Positions 30,055-39,432 of a stretch of 64,000 nt of DNA are shown here, piece by piece; position 1 is the stretch's first letter; each line of letters opens with the position of its first letter. The translations under genes were made by a program, and so were the position numbers. Location of the stretch: contig NZ_AXAI01000007.1 in the NCBI RefSeq assembly GCF_000472425.1, forward strand, positions 1 through 64,000, read 5' to 3'. The stretch comes from Bradyrhizobium sp. Tv2a-2. Its GTDB lineage: Bacteria; Pseudomonadota; Alphaproteobacteria; Rhizobiales; Xanthobacteraceae. Below the pieces are notes generated by a model. That model was given only the letters and a program-made list of their open reading frames with translations. It was not told the DNA's origin and ran no database searches.

Positions 30055-30546
30055 ATGGTTACTCTCAACATCAACGGACGGAATCTGTCCGTGGAGGCGG
30101 CAAACGACTCGCCGCTGCTGTGGGCCATCCGTGAGCAATTGCAGATGACCGGCACCAAGTTCGGCTGCGGCGCGGGTCTTTGCGGCGCATGCACGGTTCA
30201 CGTCAATGGTGAGGCGGTACGCTCCTGCCAGACGGCAGTCGGCGACGTCGTCGGCAAGAAGGTCACCACCATCGAGGGCTTGTCGGCCAAGGGCGATCAT
30301 CCACTGCAGAAGGCGTGGGTTGCCGAGCAGGTGCCGCAGTGCGGCTATTGCCAGTCCGGACAGATCATGCAGGCGGCCTCGCTGCTTGCGAAAAACAACA
30401 ACCCGACCAAGGAAGAGATCGTGGCGCATATGGACGGCAATCTCTGCCGTTGCATGACCTATTCGCGCATTCAGAAGGCGATCATGCGCGCGGCCAACGA
30501 GATGCGTACCGCCGCGAACTCTGCAACCGAGCGGAGGGCCACATGA
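30055..30546 (+). CDS. [2Fe-2S] small subunit of a molybdenum hydroxylase
   Basis: 163 aa from ATG at 30055, preceded by GGAAGGGGAAG. It passes electrons between the molybdenum cofactor and an acceptor. The plant-type cluster ligands are in [15 protein letters not shown] near residue 38 and the second cluster ligands in CGYCQSGQ near 100 and [11 protein letters not shown] near 133, with the usual spacing of isoquinoline-1-oxidoreductase alpha subunits. Its stop overlaps the start of the large-subunit gene (ATGA at 30543-30546), so the two are translationally coupled. Confidence 0.95.
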   Translation: MVTLNINGRNLSVEAANDSPLLWAIREQLQMTGTKFGCGAGLCGACTVHVNGEAVRSCQTAVGDVVGKKVTTIEGLSAKGDHPLQKAWVAEQVPQCGYCQSGQIMQAASLLAKNNNPTKEEIVAHMDGNLCRCMTYSRIQKAIMRAANEMRTAANSATERRAT

Positions 30547-32822
30547 ATAGCCACGTGAAGATGACCGAACTTCAATCCACCGATCTCAGCCGCCGCTCCT
30601 TCCTGGTCGGCGCTGCGGCATCAGGGCTGATGCTCGGCTATTCGGCGATGCCGGATGCGCTCGCTGCGACAGCGCCCGCCAATTTCGAGCCCAGCGTCTG
30701 GTACGCGATCGCGCCCGACGGTCTCGTGACCGTCACCTGCGGCAAGGCAGACATGGGCCAGCATGTCGCCTCCACCATGGCGCAGATTATCTGCGAGGAA
30801 CTCGGCGCCAAATGGAGTGACATGCGCGTCTCGCTCGCCTCCAACGATCCGAAGTTCAACGACCCGGTGCTGGGTGCGCAGATCACCGGCGGCAGCTGGT
30901 CGACCATGATGAACTTCGACGCTATGAGCCGTGCCGGTGCAGCGGGGCGTATCGCCTTGGCCGACGCGGCAGCAGCCTCGATGGGCGTGCCGGCCAGTGA
31001 GCTTGCCGTGCGCGACTCCATGATCTCACATGCGAAATCGAAGAAGCAGATGAGCTTCGCCGAAATCGTCAAGAGCGGCAAGGCAACCAAGACCTTCACG
31101 CCTGATGAACTCAAGGCCATCAAGCTGAAGACGCCCGATCAATACACCATGATCGGTTTCTCGGTGCCGCAGCTCGACATCCCAGACAAGACGAGGGGTG
31201 CGGCCAAATACGGCATCGACGTCATGCTGCCTGGCATGGCCTACGGTGCTATCGTGACGCCGCCGGTACGTTATGGCGCGACGGTTAAATCGGTCGATGA
31301 CAGCGCCGCCAAGAAGGTGCCCGGCTTCATCAAGGCGGTCACCCTCGACGACAAGACCGCAACCACGACCGGCTGGGTGGTGGCGGTCGCCAACACCTAT
31401 CAAAATGCCCGCAAGGCGGCCGAAGCGCTGAAGATCACTTACGACGGTGGTCCGAATGCCAAGCTGTCGAGCGAGTCGCTGTTTGCGGAAGCAAAGCGCC
31501 TGCAGGCGTTGCCTGATTCCGGGGAGTTCTTTGTCAAGAACGGCGACACCGCGGCAGCGTTCGGAACGACGGCGAAGGTGATGGAGGCGGAATACACCAC
31601 CAACATCAATATCCATGCGCCGATGGAGCCGATGAACGCGACCGCCGAGTTCAAGGGCGACATCCTGCATATCTACACCGGCAACCAGTTTGCGACGCGT
31701 TCCGGCGCGATCGCGGCCGGCGCGGCCGGGATCGATCCGAAATACGTGGTGATGCATCAGATGTGGCTCGGCGGCGGCTTCGGCCGGCGGCTCGATGCCG
31801 ACATGACAGTGCCGGCGGTGCAGGCTGCGAAAGCGGTCGGCAAGCCCGTCAAGGTCATCTACTCACGCGAGAATGACATGACCATGGATTTCTCGCGGCC
31901 TCTCACCTACCAGAAGGTCAAGGCGGGGCTCGACGGCGACGGCAAGCTGATCGCGCTCAACCATGACGTGGTCTCGGCTTGGCCGACCCAGCGTTGGGGA
32001 ATCCCTGATTTCCTGTCGCCCTCGGTCGACAAGAAAGGCCCGCTCGATGCGTTCACGGTGAATGGCGCGGACTTCTTCTACACCGTGCCCAATCACAATG
32101 TGCGCGCCATCAAGAACGAGATGGCGCACAATGCCACCCCGTCCGGTCAGCTCCGCTCGGTCGCACCGGGCTGGACCTTCTGGGCGGTGGAAAGCATGGT
32201 CGATGAGATCGCCCATGCCGTCGGCAAGGATCCGGCGCAATACCGTATCGAGATGCTGGACGGCAAAGGTGACAACGCCGGCGGCGCGCAGCGGCTGCGC
32301 AACACCTTGCTCGCCGCGATGGGCCTTGCCGGCTACGGCACCAAAGAACTCGCCAAAGGCGAGGGCATGGGTGTCGCCTGCGTCTCCTCTCAGGAGAGGA
32401 AGACGGCGAGCTGGACGGCCTGCGTGGCCCATGTCGCGGTCGCGCCCTCAGGCGAGGTGACGGTCAAGAAATTGACCGTGGCTACCGATGTCGGCACCCA
32501 GGTCAATCCCGATGGCATCCAGGCCCAGGTCTCGGGCGCGGCGTTGTGGGGCCTGTCGCTCGCGCTCTATGAGAAGGCGACGCTGAAGGACGGCGGCATC
32601 GAGCAGACCAACTTCGACAGCTACACGCCCTTGCGGATGAGCCAGCTGCCGGAAGTTGCCGTCAGCGTGATCGCCAATGGCGAGCACGCCACGGGTGTCG
32701 GCGAGCCCGCGGTGACCGTGATCGCGCCTGCGATCGGCAACGCGGTCTTCAACGCCGTCGGTGCGCGCGTGCGCTCGCTGCCGATTACGGCTGAAGCCGT
32801 GAAGGCCGCGATGAAGGCGTAA
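30543..32822 (+). CDS. Molybdopterin large subunit of an isoquinoline-oxidoreductase-like enzyme, Tat-exported
   Basis: 759 aa catalytic subunit that hydroxylates an N-heterocycle or oxidises an aldehyde with water-derived oxygen. A twin-arginine signal, [18 protein letters not shown], lies near residue 15, so the complex acts in the periplasm. The molybdopterin regions include [21 protein letters not shown] (in parts), [11 protein letters not shown] near 400 and [21 protein letters not shown] near 720, where Glu is the expected active-site base. The family often pairs with a cytochrome c subunit, not seen here. A perfect terminator follows. Confidence 0.94.
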   Translation: MNSHVKMTELQSTDLSRRSFLVGAAASGLMLGYSAMPDALAATAPANFEPSVWYAIAPDGLVTVTCGKADMGQHVASTMAQIICEELGAKWSDMRVSLASNDPKFNDPVLGAQITGGSWSTMMNFDAMSRAGAAGRIALADAAAASMGVPASELAVRDSMISHAKSKKQMSFAEIVKSGKATKTFTPDELKAIKLKTPDQYTMIGFSVPQLDIPDKTRGAAKYGIDVMLPGMAYGAIVTPPVRYGATVKSVDDSAAKKVPGFIKAVTLDDKTATTTGWVVAVANTYQNARKAAEALKITYDGGPNAKLSSESLFAEAKRLQALPDSGEFFVKNGDTAAAFGTTAKVMEAEYTTNINIHAPMEPMNATAEFKGDILHIYTGNQFATRSGAIAAGAAGIDPKYVVMHQMWLGGGFGRRLDADMTVPAVQAAKAVGKPVKVIYSRENDMTMDFSRPLTYQKVKAGLDGDGKLIALNHDVVSAWPTQRWGIPDFLSPSVDKKGPLDAFTVNGADFFYTVPNHNVRAIKNEMAHNATPSGQLRSVAPGWTFWAVESMVDEIAHAVGKDPAQYRIEMLDGKGDNAGGAQRLRNTLLAAMGLAGYGTKELAKGEGMGVACVSSQERKTASWTACVAHVAVAPSGEVTVKKLTVATDVGTQVNPDGIQAQVSGAALWGLSLALYEKATLKDGGIEQTNFDSYTPLRMSQLPEVAVSVIANGEHATGVGEPAVTVIAPAIGNAVFNAVGARVRSLPITAEAVKAAMKA

Positions 32823-32849
32823 GGTCTTTGCGACGTCACGACAAATACG

Positions 32850-32884
32850 AATCCGCCGGAGATTTTCTCCGGCGGATTTTTTTT
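32850..32884 (+). terminator. Intrinsic terminator of the hydroxylase operon
   Basis: AATCCGCCGGAGA and TCTCCGGCGGATT form a perfect 13-bp stem with a TTT loop, followed by a run of Ts. Confidence 0.92.
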
Positions 32885-33014
32885 GTCGGCCCGAACATCG
32901 GTAAAATTGTAACCATCCGGCTACATCCGTGTTCATCATCCCTATTAAGCCGCATGGAACGCCTTGTGGGTAAGCTTTTGCTGACATAGCCAACGCAAAG
33001 CTCACTGGGGATCC

Positions 33015-34109
33015 ATGACAGCTCTTGCCAAGAAGCCTTCCAAGCGCCGTTTCCTGCTGGCATCCGACCACCTCGACCAGTGCAGCGAACTCGCCAGCAT
33101 CCTCAAATCGGTCGGCGAGGTCGACACGGTCTCGACCGCCGAGATTCCGGAGCAGCCGGCCGACCAGTTCTCCGGCGTCGTGGTCGACATCAACTTGCGC
33201 TCGCCGGAGAGCGTGCAGCGGGTACGCAACAAGCTGCGTGGCGACGCCTATCGTTCGATGCCGCGCCTGTTCGTGCTGGCGGATGCCCTCCATCACGCCG
33301 CGATGCAGGCCTGGGCGCTGGGCGCAACCGATACCATCACAAGGCCGTTCCGGCCGACCGATATCCTGCAGCGCATCCGCAGCGCGTTTCCCGACACCGA
33401 GAATTATGATGCGAGTGATCGCGGCAAGACCCTGAACCGCGGCGTCGAGGCGGCGCATGCAGTGATCAAGAAAATGTTCCAGCGGCTGCCGGTCGGCTCG
33501 CCCTTGACCTTCGAGGACCTGATCGAAGCAGAAAACAAGATCCTGAAGGCTATCAAGCACTCCTCCTTGCGCGAATGGCTGACCACAGTCGGCTGCCACC
33601 ATGCCGGCAGCTATCGCCACTGCCTGTTCGTTACCGGTTTTGCAGTGGCTTTTGCGCAGCATCTTGGCATGCGCGAAGACGACCAGCGCCGCCTCACCCG
33701 TGCGGCGCTGTTGCACGATGTCGGCAAGGCCTTCATCCCGATCGAGATCCTGGACAAGCCCGGCAAGCTCACCGACGAAGAAATCCTGATCATCCGCGAG
33801 CATCCCCGGTTCGGCTATGAGGCCTTGGCGAAACAGGGCGGTTTTCCTCGCGAGATGCTCGACGTCGTGCTCCATCACCACGAGTTGCTCGACGGCAGCG
33901 GCTATCCCCACGGCCTCTCGGGCGACGAGGTCAGCGATATCGTGCGGCTGACAACCATTGTCGATATCTATACGGCCTTGGTCGAGAAGCGTGCTTACCG
34001 CATGCCCTTCACCCACGCCCGCGCCTTCTCGGTGATGGAAGATATGGGCGGCAAGCTCGACCAGCAATTGCTGCAGGCGTTCCGCCCGGTGGCCTTCGGG
34101 TCGCATTGA
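33015..34109 (+). CDS. HD-GYP domain protein with receiver-like N terminus
   Basis: 364 aa. The C-terminal domain has a full HD-GYP signature: His in SYRHCLF, the HD pair in LLHDVGKAFIPIEIL near residue 235, and HHHELLDGSGYPHGL near 291, so c-di-GMP phosphodiesterase activity is likely. The N-terminal 125 residues fold like a response-regulator receiver (VVVDINLR, FVLADALHHAAMQAWALGATD) but the acidic pocket looks incomplete, so phosphorylation is uncertain. A possible link to the PilZ and Cpa genes 11 kb away is inference only. It is transcribed alone. Confidence 0.9.
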   Translation: MTALAKKPSKRRFLLASDHLDQCSELASILKSVGEVDTVSTAEIPEQPADQFSGVVVDINLRSPESVQRVRNKLRGDAYRSMPRLFVLADALHHAAMQAWALGATDTITRPFRPTDILQRIRSAFPDTENYDASDRGKTLNRGVEAAHAVIKKMFQRLPVGSPLTFEDLIEAENKILKAIKHSSLREWLTTVGCHHAGSYRHCLFVTGFAVAFAQHLGMREDDQRRLTRAALLHDVGKAFIPIEILDKPGKLTDEEILIIREHPRFGYEALAKQGGFPREMLDVVLHHHELLDGSGYPHGLSGDEVSDIVRLTTIVDIYTALVEKRAYRMPFTHARAFSVMEDMGGKLDQQLLQAFRPVAFGSH

Positions 34110-34115
34110 CCCTGT

Positions 34116-34199
34116 CGTCATTGCGAGGAGCGCAAGCGACGAAGCAATCCAGAGTCGTCTGCGCGGCTCTGGATTGCTTTGCTGCCGTTCGCAATGACG
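34116..34199. repeat. Dispersed palindromic repeat (CATTGCGAGGAGCG family)
   Basis: Starts CGTCATTGCGAGGAGCG and ends GCCGTTCGCAATGACG, with an inner pair AAGCAATCCAGAG and CTCTGGATTGCTT. It fills the gap between convergent genes and may terminate both. Half copies occur near 7483-7503 and 50670-50698. Confidence 0.8.
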
Positions 34200-34202
34200 G
34201 CG

Positions 34203-35783
34203 CTAGCCCACCAACTTCCGCAACTCGGCCTTTGCCACTTTCTCCAGCGTTGAACGCGGCAGCTCGTCGACGAAGTGGATTTCGCGCGGCTGCTTGAAGT
34301 CGGCGAGCGAGCTGCGGCAGGCCGCCATGACATTATCGTGCAGGTCCTGCGGAAGCTTGCCGACGCCCGCAGCAGGAATTATGAAGACCACCGGCACCTC
34401 GTCCAGCATTGGATGCCTCTTGGCCACTACGGCCGCCTCGCGCACGCCGGCGACCAGCGCGATCACCTGTTCGATCTCGGAAGCTGCGACGTTCTCGCCG
34501 CCGACCTTCAGCATGTCCTTGGCGCGGTCGCCGAACTTGATGTAGCCGCGCTCCAGCAATGTGACGCGGTCGCCGGTGAGAAAGAAGCCCTGCTCGTCGA
34601 AGCTCTCGCGCGTGGCTTTCTCGTTGTGGAGATATTCCCTGAACAGGGAGAGCCCGGGCACGCCCTTGATGGCGAGATTGCCGGTGTCGCCCACCTCTGT
34701 CGGCCGTCCGTCGTCGTCGGTGATGCGGATCGTGTATTCGCTCGCCGCGCGGCCGATCGACATCGGCGTGTTCGGCTGGTCGATCTCGCCGACAATGCCG
34801 TGGGTGATGGTCTCGGTCATGCCCCACCAGCCGATGATCTTGACGCCAAAGGCGGCGAAAGGCGGCGGCTCGTTGACTGCAGTGCCCCAGAGCCGGAATT
34901 TATGGTGCTTCGGGATCTCGTGCTCGAGCAACGCCTTCATGCAGAAGGGAATGGTCGAGGTCCAGGTGCAGCCATGCTCGATCGCCACGCGCCAGAACCG
35001 GCTCGCGGAAAACCGCGGCTGAATGACGCAAGTAGCGCCGACCCAGAGCGAGGCCAACATGGAATAGGCCAGCGCATTGGTGTGGAACAGCGGCAAATAG
35101 GTCTGGTGCACGTCGAAAGCATGCAGGTCCTGATGTGCGGCGTTGACTTTGGCGCCCCACAGTGCGTTGGCGTGGGTCCAAAGTACCGCCTTCGGGCGCG
35201 ATGTCGTGCCGGATGTATATTGCACGCTGCAGGGGGCGGTAGGATCGGTTGCGCGACGCGGCCGGTCGGCGCTATCGGCGAACAGCGCGTCGAAGGAGTT
35301 TTCGCGGGACGGAACGTGTGTCGGCGCAGCGCCGGCATCATGGCCGATCACGGCGATCCAGCGCAGGTTCCTGCAGTTCGCTGCGACCAGCTCGACATAG
35401 GCAGGCTGGGTGATCGCGGCGACCGCGCCGCAATGGCCGGCAAAATATTCGATCTCTGCGGCGGCCGAGCGGGTGTTGGTAGTCACCGCGATGGCGCCGA
35501 GCTCGACACAGGCAAACCAGGCCAGCATCGCCTCGATGCAGTTGTCGAGGTGGATCAGCACATAGTCGCCTTGCTTGATACCGCGCTTGATCAAACCCGC
35601 CGCAAGCGCGCCGACCCGCTCGTGAAATTCGCCGTAAGTCCATATGCGCGCCGGCGCATCGAACGGCGCCCAGATCAGGAACGGATGGTCGCGCCGCGTC
35701 GCGCTGCGCATTTTCAGGAGCCATGGGACGTCGAGCCCTGCGAATGGTCCGACGACACCGGGCGTGCTTTGCGAATTAGCCAT
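34203..35783 (-). CDS. Acyl-CoA synthetase (AMP-forming)
   Basis: 526 aa from ATG at 35783 after GGGAGGAAGC. Activates a carboxylic acid to acyl-AMP and then acyl-CoA. The P-loop-like motif is YTSGTTSRPKAV near residue 180 (Ser replaces the usual Gly), the second is GWWGMTET near 318, the hinge GDRVTLLERGYIKFGDRAKD is near 410, and the catalytic Lys sits in RSTLEKVAKAEL near the end. The N-terminal domain resembles caiC/fadK-type and crotonobetaine/carnitine CoA ligases. It is followed upstream by a glyoxalase-type gene on the same strand. Confidence 0.92.
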   Translation of the reverse strand: MANSQSTPGVVGPFAGLDVPWLLKMRSATRRDHPFLIWAPFDAPARIWTYGEFHERVGALAAGLIKRGIKQGDYVLIHLDNCIEAMLAWFACVELGAIAVTTNTRSAAAEIEYFAGHCGAVAAITQPAYVELVAANCRNLRWIAVIGHDAGAAPTHVPSRENSFDALFADSADRPRRATDPTAPCSVQYTSGTTSRPKAVLWTHANALWGAKVNAAHQDLHAFDVHQTYLPLFHTNALAYSMLASLWVGATCVIQPRFSASRFWRVAIEHGCTWTSTIPFCMKALLEHEIPKHHKFRLWGTAVNEPPPFAAFGVKIIGWWGMTETITHGIVGEIDQPNTPMSIGRAASEYTIRITDDDGRPTEVGDTGNLAIKGVPGLSLFREYLHNEKATRESFDEQGFFLTGDRVTLLERGYIKFGDRAKDMLKVGGENVAASEIEQVIALVAGVREAAVVAKRHPMLDEVPVVFIIPAAGVGKLPQDLHDNVMAACRSSLADFKQPREIHFVDELPRSTLEKVAKAELRKLVG

Positions 35784-35919
35784 GCTTCCTCCCGCGCAGC
35801 TCTTCAAGCGGCTGCTGTTTCAAGGAGGTTTTGCCACCGGATTGATTAGCAGGCAAATCGCGTGACTCTGAGCGTCTTGCCCGGATCTAGCCCGGGCAGA
35901 ACGATCTTGCGTGTACTGG

Positions 35920-36348
35920 CTACGGCCGCTCGGGCAGCATCTGCGCATACGACGAAATCTCGATCAGGCTCCCGTCGGGGTCGCGGCAATAGACCGAGCG
36001 GAGCGGGCCGCGGGCGCCCTGCTTGTCGACCGGGCCTTCCTCGATCGCAACGCCGCTCGCCTTGAGATGCGCGACCACCTCGTCCGGCGGGCTCGACGTT
36101 AGGAAGCACAGATCCTCGCTGCCCGGCGTCTCGTGATCGGCGGTGAACCATTCCACCTTGTCTGTACCTTTTGGTCGCACATTGATCTTCTGGTTGCCGA
36201 ACAGCAGCGACGTCCGCTTGGGCTTGCCCTGGCCGGGGTCGAACACGCTGACCTCCATGCCGAGGATCTTCTGGTACCACGCGACGGTGCGCGCAACGTC
36301 GGCGACATTGATCACGAGATGATCGAGCGCTTGGACCTTGACCGGCAT
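35920..36348 (-). CDS. VOC-family (glyoxalase/dioxygenase-like) protein
   Basis: 142 aa from ATG at 36348, behind AAAGGA. One vicinal-oxygen-chelate domain with the repeat ends LDHLVINVADVARTVAWYQKILGM and YCRDPDGSLIEIS; the likely metal ligands are His near residue 9, His in TADHETPG, and Glu in SLIEIS. The family covers glyoxalase I, fosfomycin-modifying enzymes and ring-cleavage dioxygenases, so the reaction cannot be named. The gene may be cotranscribed with the CoA synthetase 136 bases downstream. Confidence 0.87.
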   Translation of the reverse strand: MPVKVQALDHLVINVADVARTVAWYQKILGMEVSVFDPGQGKPKRTSLLFGNQKINVRPKGTDKVEWFTADHETPGSEDLCFLTSSPPDEVVAHLKASGVAIEEGPVDKQGARGPLRSVYCRDPDGSLIEISSYAQMLPERP

Positions 36349-36458
36349 GAAACTATCCTTTCGTCGCGATGTCGAACGCGCAACTGGCACCATAGGATGG
36401 TGTTTGTTACAACGCGGCCAGCGTTCAATTCAACGAGAACAAACTGGGAGAAAACCTG

Positions 36459-37439
36459 ATGATTTCGCGCCGCGATGCGATTGGCATCCTGTCCGTTGGC
36501 CTGCCGGCTGTGATCACCTCGACACGGCGTGCCGCCGCGGCATTGGAGTATCCCACCCGGCCGGTACGCTTCGTGGTCGGCTTCCCGCCGGGTGGCGCGA
36601 CCGACATCCTCGCTCGCCTGATCGGCCAGCGGCTATCGGAGCGGCTCGGCCAGCAATTTGTGGTCGATAACAGGCCGGGTGCCGGCAACAATATCGGCAC
36701 CGAGGCCGCCGTGAACGCGGAAGGCGACGGCTACACGGTCCTGCTGGTTAACCCCGCGAACTACATCAACACCTCGCTCTATGCGAATCTGAAGTTCAAT
36801 TTCGTGCGCGATATCGCAGCCGTTGCCTCCTTCAACCGTGTGCCGAACGTGATGACGGTCAACAAGGACGTGCCGGCGAAGAACGTCGCGGAGTTCATCG
36901 CCTATCTGAAAGCCAATCCCGGCAAGATCAACATGGCCTCGTCGGGCAACGGAACCTCGGTGCATCTGTCCGGGGAGATGTTCATGGCGATGACCGGCAC
37001 CAAGATGCAGCATGTGCCCTATCGCGGGGCAGCACCGGCCATTACCGACATGCTGGGCGGGCAGGTGCAGGTGATCTTCGACAACATGCCGTCGATCATC
37101 CAGCATATCCGCGGCGGCGCCTTGCGCGCGCTCGGCGTGACCACCACCCAACGCTCGCCGCAGCTGCCTGACGTGCAGGCCATTGCGGAAACCGTCCCGG
37201 GTTATGAAGCCAGCGCCCTGTTCGGCATGGGCGCGCCGAAGGCGACGCCAAAGGAAATCATCGCCAAGCTCAATACCGAGATCAACGCCATCATGGCCGA
37301 GCCGGACATGAAGCAGCGTCTGGTCGAACTCGGCGGCGAACCGCTGATCCAGACGCCCGAAGACTTCGGTGACGAGATCAAGGCAGAAACCGAGAAGTGG
37401 AGAAAGGTGGTCGAATTCGCGGGCCTCAAGGTGGAGTGA
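36459..37439 (+). CDS. Tripartite tricarboxylate transporter substrate-binding protein (Bug/TctC)
   Basis: 326 aa periplasmic binding protein of a TctABC-type uptake system. A Tat-like signal (ISRRDAIGILSVGLPAVITS) starts the protein. Typical Bug motifs: YPTRPVRFVVGFPPGG near residue 30, VDNRPGAGNNIGTEAAVNA (in parts) near 68, and VPYRGAAPAITDMLGGQVQV near 187. The ligand is usually an organic acid or a related small molecule. No TctA or TctB membrane genes are adjacent, which is common for this overabundant family. Confidence 0.93.
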   Translation: MISRRDAIGILSVGLPAVITSTRRAAAALEYPTRPVRFVVGFPPGGATDILARLIGQRLSERLGQQFVVDNRPGAGNNIGTEAAVNAEGDGYTVLLVNPANYINTSLYANLKFNFVRDIAAVASFNRVPNVMTVNKDVPAKNVAEFIAYLKANPGKINMASSGNGTSVHLSGEMFMAMTGTKMQHVPYRGAAPAITDMLGGQVQVIFDNMPSIIQHIRGGALRALGVTTTQRSPQLPDVQAIAETVPGYEASALFGMGAPKATPKEIIAKLNTEINAIMAEPDMKQRLVELGGEPLIQTPEDFGDEIKAETEKWRKVVEFAGLKVE

Positions 37440-37517
37440 TCGGCTGATTTGCCGGTGATCTGATATGCTTGCTTCCGGCAGGCAGTGCTCACCAATTGGC
37501 GAGAAGGAAAACCTTCA

Positions 37518-37787
37518 ATGCGAAAGATCGGCTTTGTGATGATGACCGTGCTGGCTGCCGGATTTGCGAGCTTCGCAAGCTCGGTGCCGGCACGGGCTGA
37601 CGACTATCCATGGTGCACCCAGGGTCGCAGCGTTGGCTATCCCGGCGACTGCTCCTACCAGACCTATGCTCAGTGCATGGCGAGTGCATCTGGCCGCAAC
37701 CTCTATTGCGGCATCAATCCGCGCTTTGCCTTCGCCCAGGAGCGGCGCGGTCGACGGGTCTATCGCGACCCCTATCCTCAATGGTGA
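37518..37787 (+). CDS. Small secreted DUF3551 protein
   Basis: 89 aa from ATG at 37518 after GAGAAGGAAA. A signal peptide (IGFVMMTVLAAGFASFASSVPARA) is followed by a Cys-rich mature part, PWCTQGRSVGYPGDCSYQTY, AQCMASASGRNLYCGINP. The Cys pattern matches DUF3551, abundant in Bradyrhizobium and of unknown function. Probably periplasmic with disulfides. Confidence 0.88.
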   Translation: MRKIGFVMMTVLAAGFASFASSVPARADDYPWCTQGRSVGYPGDCSYQTYAQCMASASGRNLYCGINPRFAFAQERRGRRVYRDPYPQW

Positions 37788-37820
37788 GCTGACGGCGGGG
37801 CCGCTCAAGAGCGGCTCCGC

Positions 37821-37848
37821 TTGACAAAAACGGGTTTGCGTCTATACT
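37821..37848 (+). promoter_or_regulatory. Promoter of the ArsR operon
   Basis: A -35 TTGACA at 37821-37826 and a -10 TATACT at 37843-37848 with a 16-base spacer. Transcription would start around 37855, one base before the ATG of the ArsR gene, giving a leaderless mRNA. Confidence 0.75.
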
Positions 37849-37869
37849 AAACCACATGGTTAAGTATAG
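37842..37869. promoter_or_regulatory. Palindromic operator over -10 and start codon
   Basis: A 28-base inverted repeat with 12 of 14 base pairs matching, CTATACT on the left and AGTATAG on the right. It covers the -10 hexamer and the start codon of the ArsR gene, so bound repressor would block RNA polymerase. Confidence 0.75.
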
Positions 37870-38311
37870 CGATCGAGCAGGACCTGCACTGGACCGCACC
37901 TTTGCCGCGCTCGCCGATCCCACCCGGCGCGCACTGCTGGCGCGGCTGTCGTCGGAGGATGCGCTCTCGGTCAGCGAGCTGGCGCAACCTTTTGCGATGT
38001 CGCTGCCCGCGGTGATGAAACATCTCGACGTGCTCACAGATGCGGGCCTGGTTGCGCGGGAAAAAACCGGCCGGGTCGTCGCCTGCCGGCTGACGGCCGA
38101 GCCGATGCGCGAGGCACTTGCCTGGCTCAATCGTTATGAGCACTTCTGGTCCGACAATCTCGATCGCCTGACCGCTTTTGTGGAGGAAGACAAATGGCCG
38201 CAGCATCCGGCATCGCCGACCCCATTGCCCGACCGAGCCTCACCTTCAAGCGGCGGATCAATGCGCCGCCCGAGAGAGTCTTTGCTGCCTGGACCGACCC
38301 GAAAAAAATAG
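37856..38311 (+). CDS. ArsR-family repressor
   Basis: 151 aa metal- or stress-responsive winged-helix regulator, start at ATG 37856 with no ribosome site because the transcript is apparently leaderless. The fold begins at RTFAALADPTRRALLARLSS; the recognition region is VSELAQPFAMSLPAVMKHLDVL. It lacks an obvious metal-binding Cys set, as is usual for the subgroup linked to SRPBCC/AHSA1 genes. Its last about 39 codons overlap the next gene in another frame, so its C-terminal tail may be unconserved. The promoter and operator suggest autoregulation. Confidence 0.92.
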   Translation: MVKYSDRAGPALDRTFAALADPTRRALLARLSSEDALSVSELAQPFAMSLPAVMKHLDVLTDAGLVAREKTGRVVACRLTAEPMREALAWLNRYEHFWSDNLDRLTAFVEEDKWPQHPASPTPLPDRASPSSGGSMRRPRESLLPGPTRKK

Positions 38312-38652
38312 TCGGCTGGTTTGGCCGGCCGGATGCGCGGGCCGAGACGTTGCAAGCTGAGGCCGATGTGCGCGTCGGCGGGCGCTTTCGCTTCAGCTTC
38401 TCGACCGCCAACGAATATTACGAGGTCGGCGGTGTCTATCGCGAGGTGGTCCCCAACCGCCGCCTCGTATTCAGCTGGGCGTGGCATTCGACACCGGAAC
38501 GCGAATCGCAGGTGACCGTGGCCTTGCAACCCGATAGCAACGGCACGCTGCTGACGCTCCACCACGAGCAATTGTTTGACCCGGCCGCGCGCGATGGTCA
38601 CGAGCGCGGCTGGACCGTCGGGCTCGAGCGGATGGAGAAATTGCTGGCTTGA
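38194..38652 (+). CDS. SRPBCC / AHSA1-family protein
   Basis: 152 aa with a START-like hydrophobic-pocket fold. ATG at 38194 has a good ribosome site (GGAGGAAGA). Typical sequences: FKRRINAPPERVFAAWTDPK near residue 18, then WFGRPDA, RFRFSF, EVVPNRRLVFSWAW and the C-terminal GWTVGLERMEKLL. The fold commonly binds small hydrophobic ligands or acts as an Hsp90 activator-like module. The gene overlaps the ArsR gene by 118 bases, so the two are cotranscribed and the ArsR product probably controls it. Confidence 0.9.
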   Translation: MAAASGIADPIARPSLTFKRRINAPPERVFAAWTDPKKIVGWFGRPDARAETLQAEADVRVGGRFRFSFSTANEYYEVGGVYREVVPNRRLVFSWAWHSTPERESQVTVALQPDSNGTLLTLHHEQLFDPAARDGHERGWTVGLERMEKLLA

Positions 38653-38679
38653 CGTCTATATTGGAGACAGGAGACTCAC

Positions 38680-39417
38680 ATGCAGCCGCACAAGATCGTC
38701 TCACAGCAGGAATGGATCGAAGCACGCAAGGGGCTGCTTGCGCGCGAGAAGGAGTTCACCCACGCTCGCGAACGCCTCAGCGAGGAGCGGCGCGCGTTGC
38801 CCTGGGTGAAGGTCGAAAAGCCCTATCTGTTTGACAGCGTTGACGGGCGAACGACGCTGTCCGACCTGTTCAAGGGCCGGCCGCAGCTTGTGGTCCAGCA
38901 TTTCATGTTCGGGCCTGATTGGAACGAAGGCTGCAAGAGCTGCTCGTTCTGGGCAGACGGCTTCGAGCGCATGATTCCGCATCTGGCCGCTCGCGACACG
39001 ACTCTTGTCGCCATCTCCCGCGCCCCGCTTGCAAAACTTGAAGCGTTCAGGAAGCGGATGGGCTGGACCTTCGACTGGGTTTCGTCAGCCCCAAGCGATT
39101 TCAATTTCGACTATGCGGTGTCGTTCACGCCCGATGAGGTCGAGTCGGGCGCCAAAGTTTACAATTTCGGCACCTCGGGCTTTGGCGCGGAGGAGGCGCC
39201 GGGCATCAGCGTGTTCTACCGCGACGAGGCGGGCGATGTCTTCCACACCTATTCCTGCTTCGCCCGCGGCCTCGACATGATGAACGCCGCCTATCACTAT
39301 CTCGATCTCACCCCGCTCGGCCGCCACGAGGAGGGCCTGCCCTATCCCATGGACTGGGTGCGTCTGCGCGATCAGTACGCGCCGGCGCAAGACGCAGCCT
39401 TGTGCTGTCACGGCTGA
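38680..39417 (+). CDS. DUF899 thioredoxin-like protein
   Basis: 245 aa from ATG at 38680, 28 bases after the SRPBCC gene. It shows EGCKSCSFWADGFER near residue 85, a CxxC site in a thioredoxin-like context, and a typical DUF899 ending (EGLPYPMDWVRLRDQY, then CCHG). The family is predicted to be redox-active but its role is not established. As the third gene after the ArsR repressor it is probably in the same operon. Confidence 0.88.
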   Translation: MQPHKIVSQQEWIEARKGLLAREKEFTHARERLSEERRALPWVKVEKPYLFDSVDGRTTLSDLFKGRPQLVVQHFMFGPDWNEGCKSCSFWADGFERMIPHLAARDTTLVAISRAPLAKLEAFRKRMGWTFDWVSSAPSDFNFDYAVSFTPDEVESGAKVYNFGTSGFGAEEAPGISVFYRDEAGDVFHTYSCFARGLDMMNAAYHYLDLTPLGRHEEGLPYPMDWVRLRDQYAPAQDAALCCHG

Positions 39418-39432
39418 GACTGGCGATCGGCG

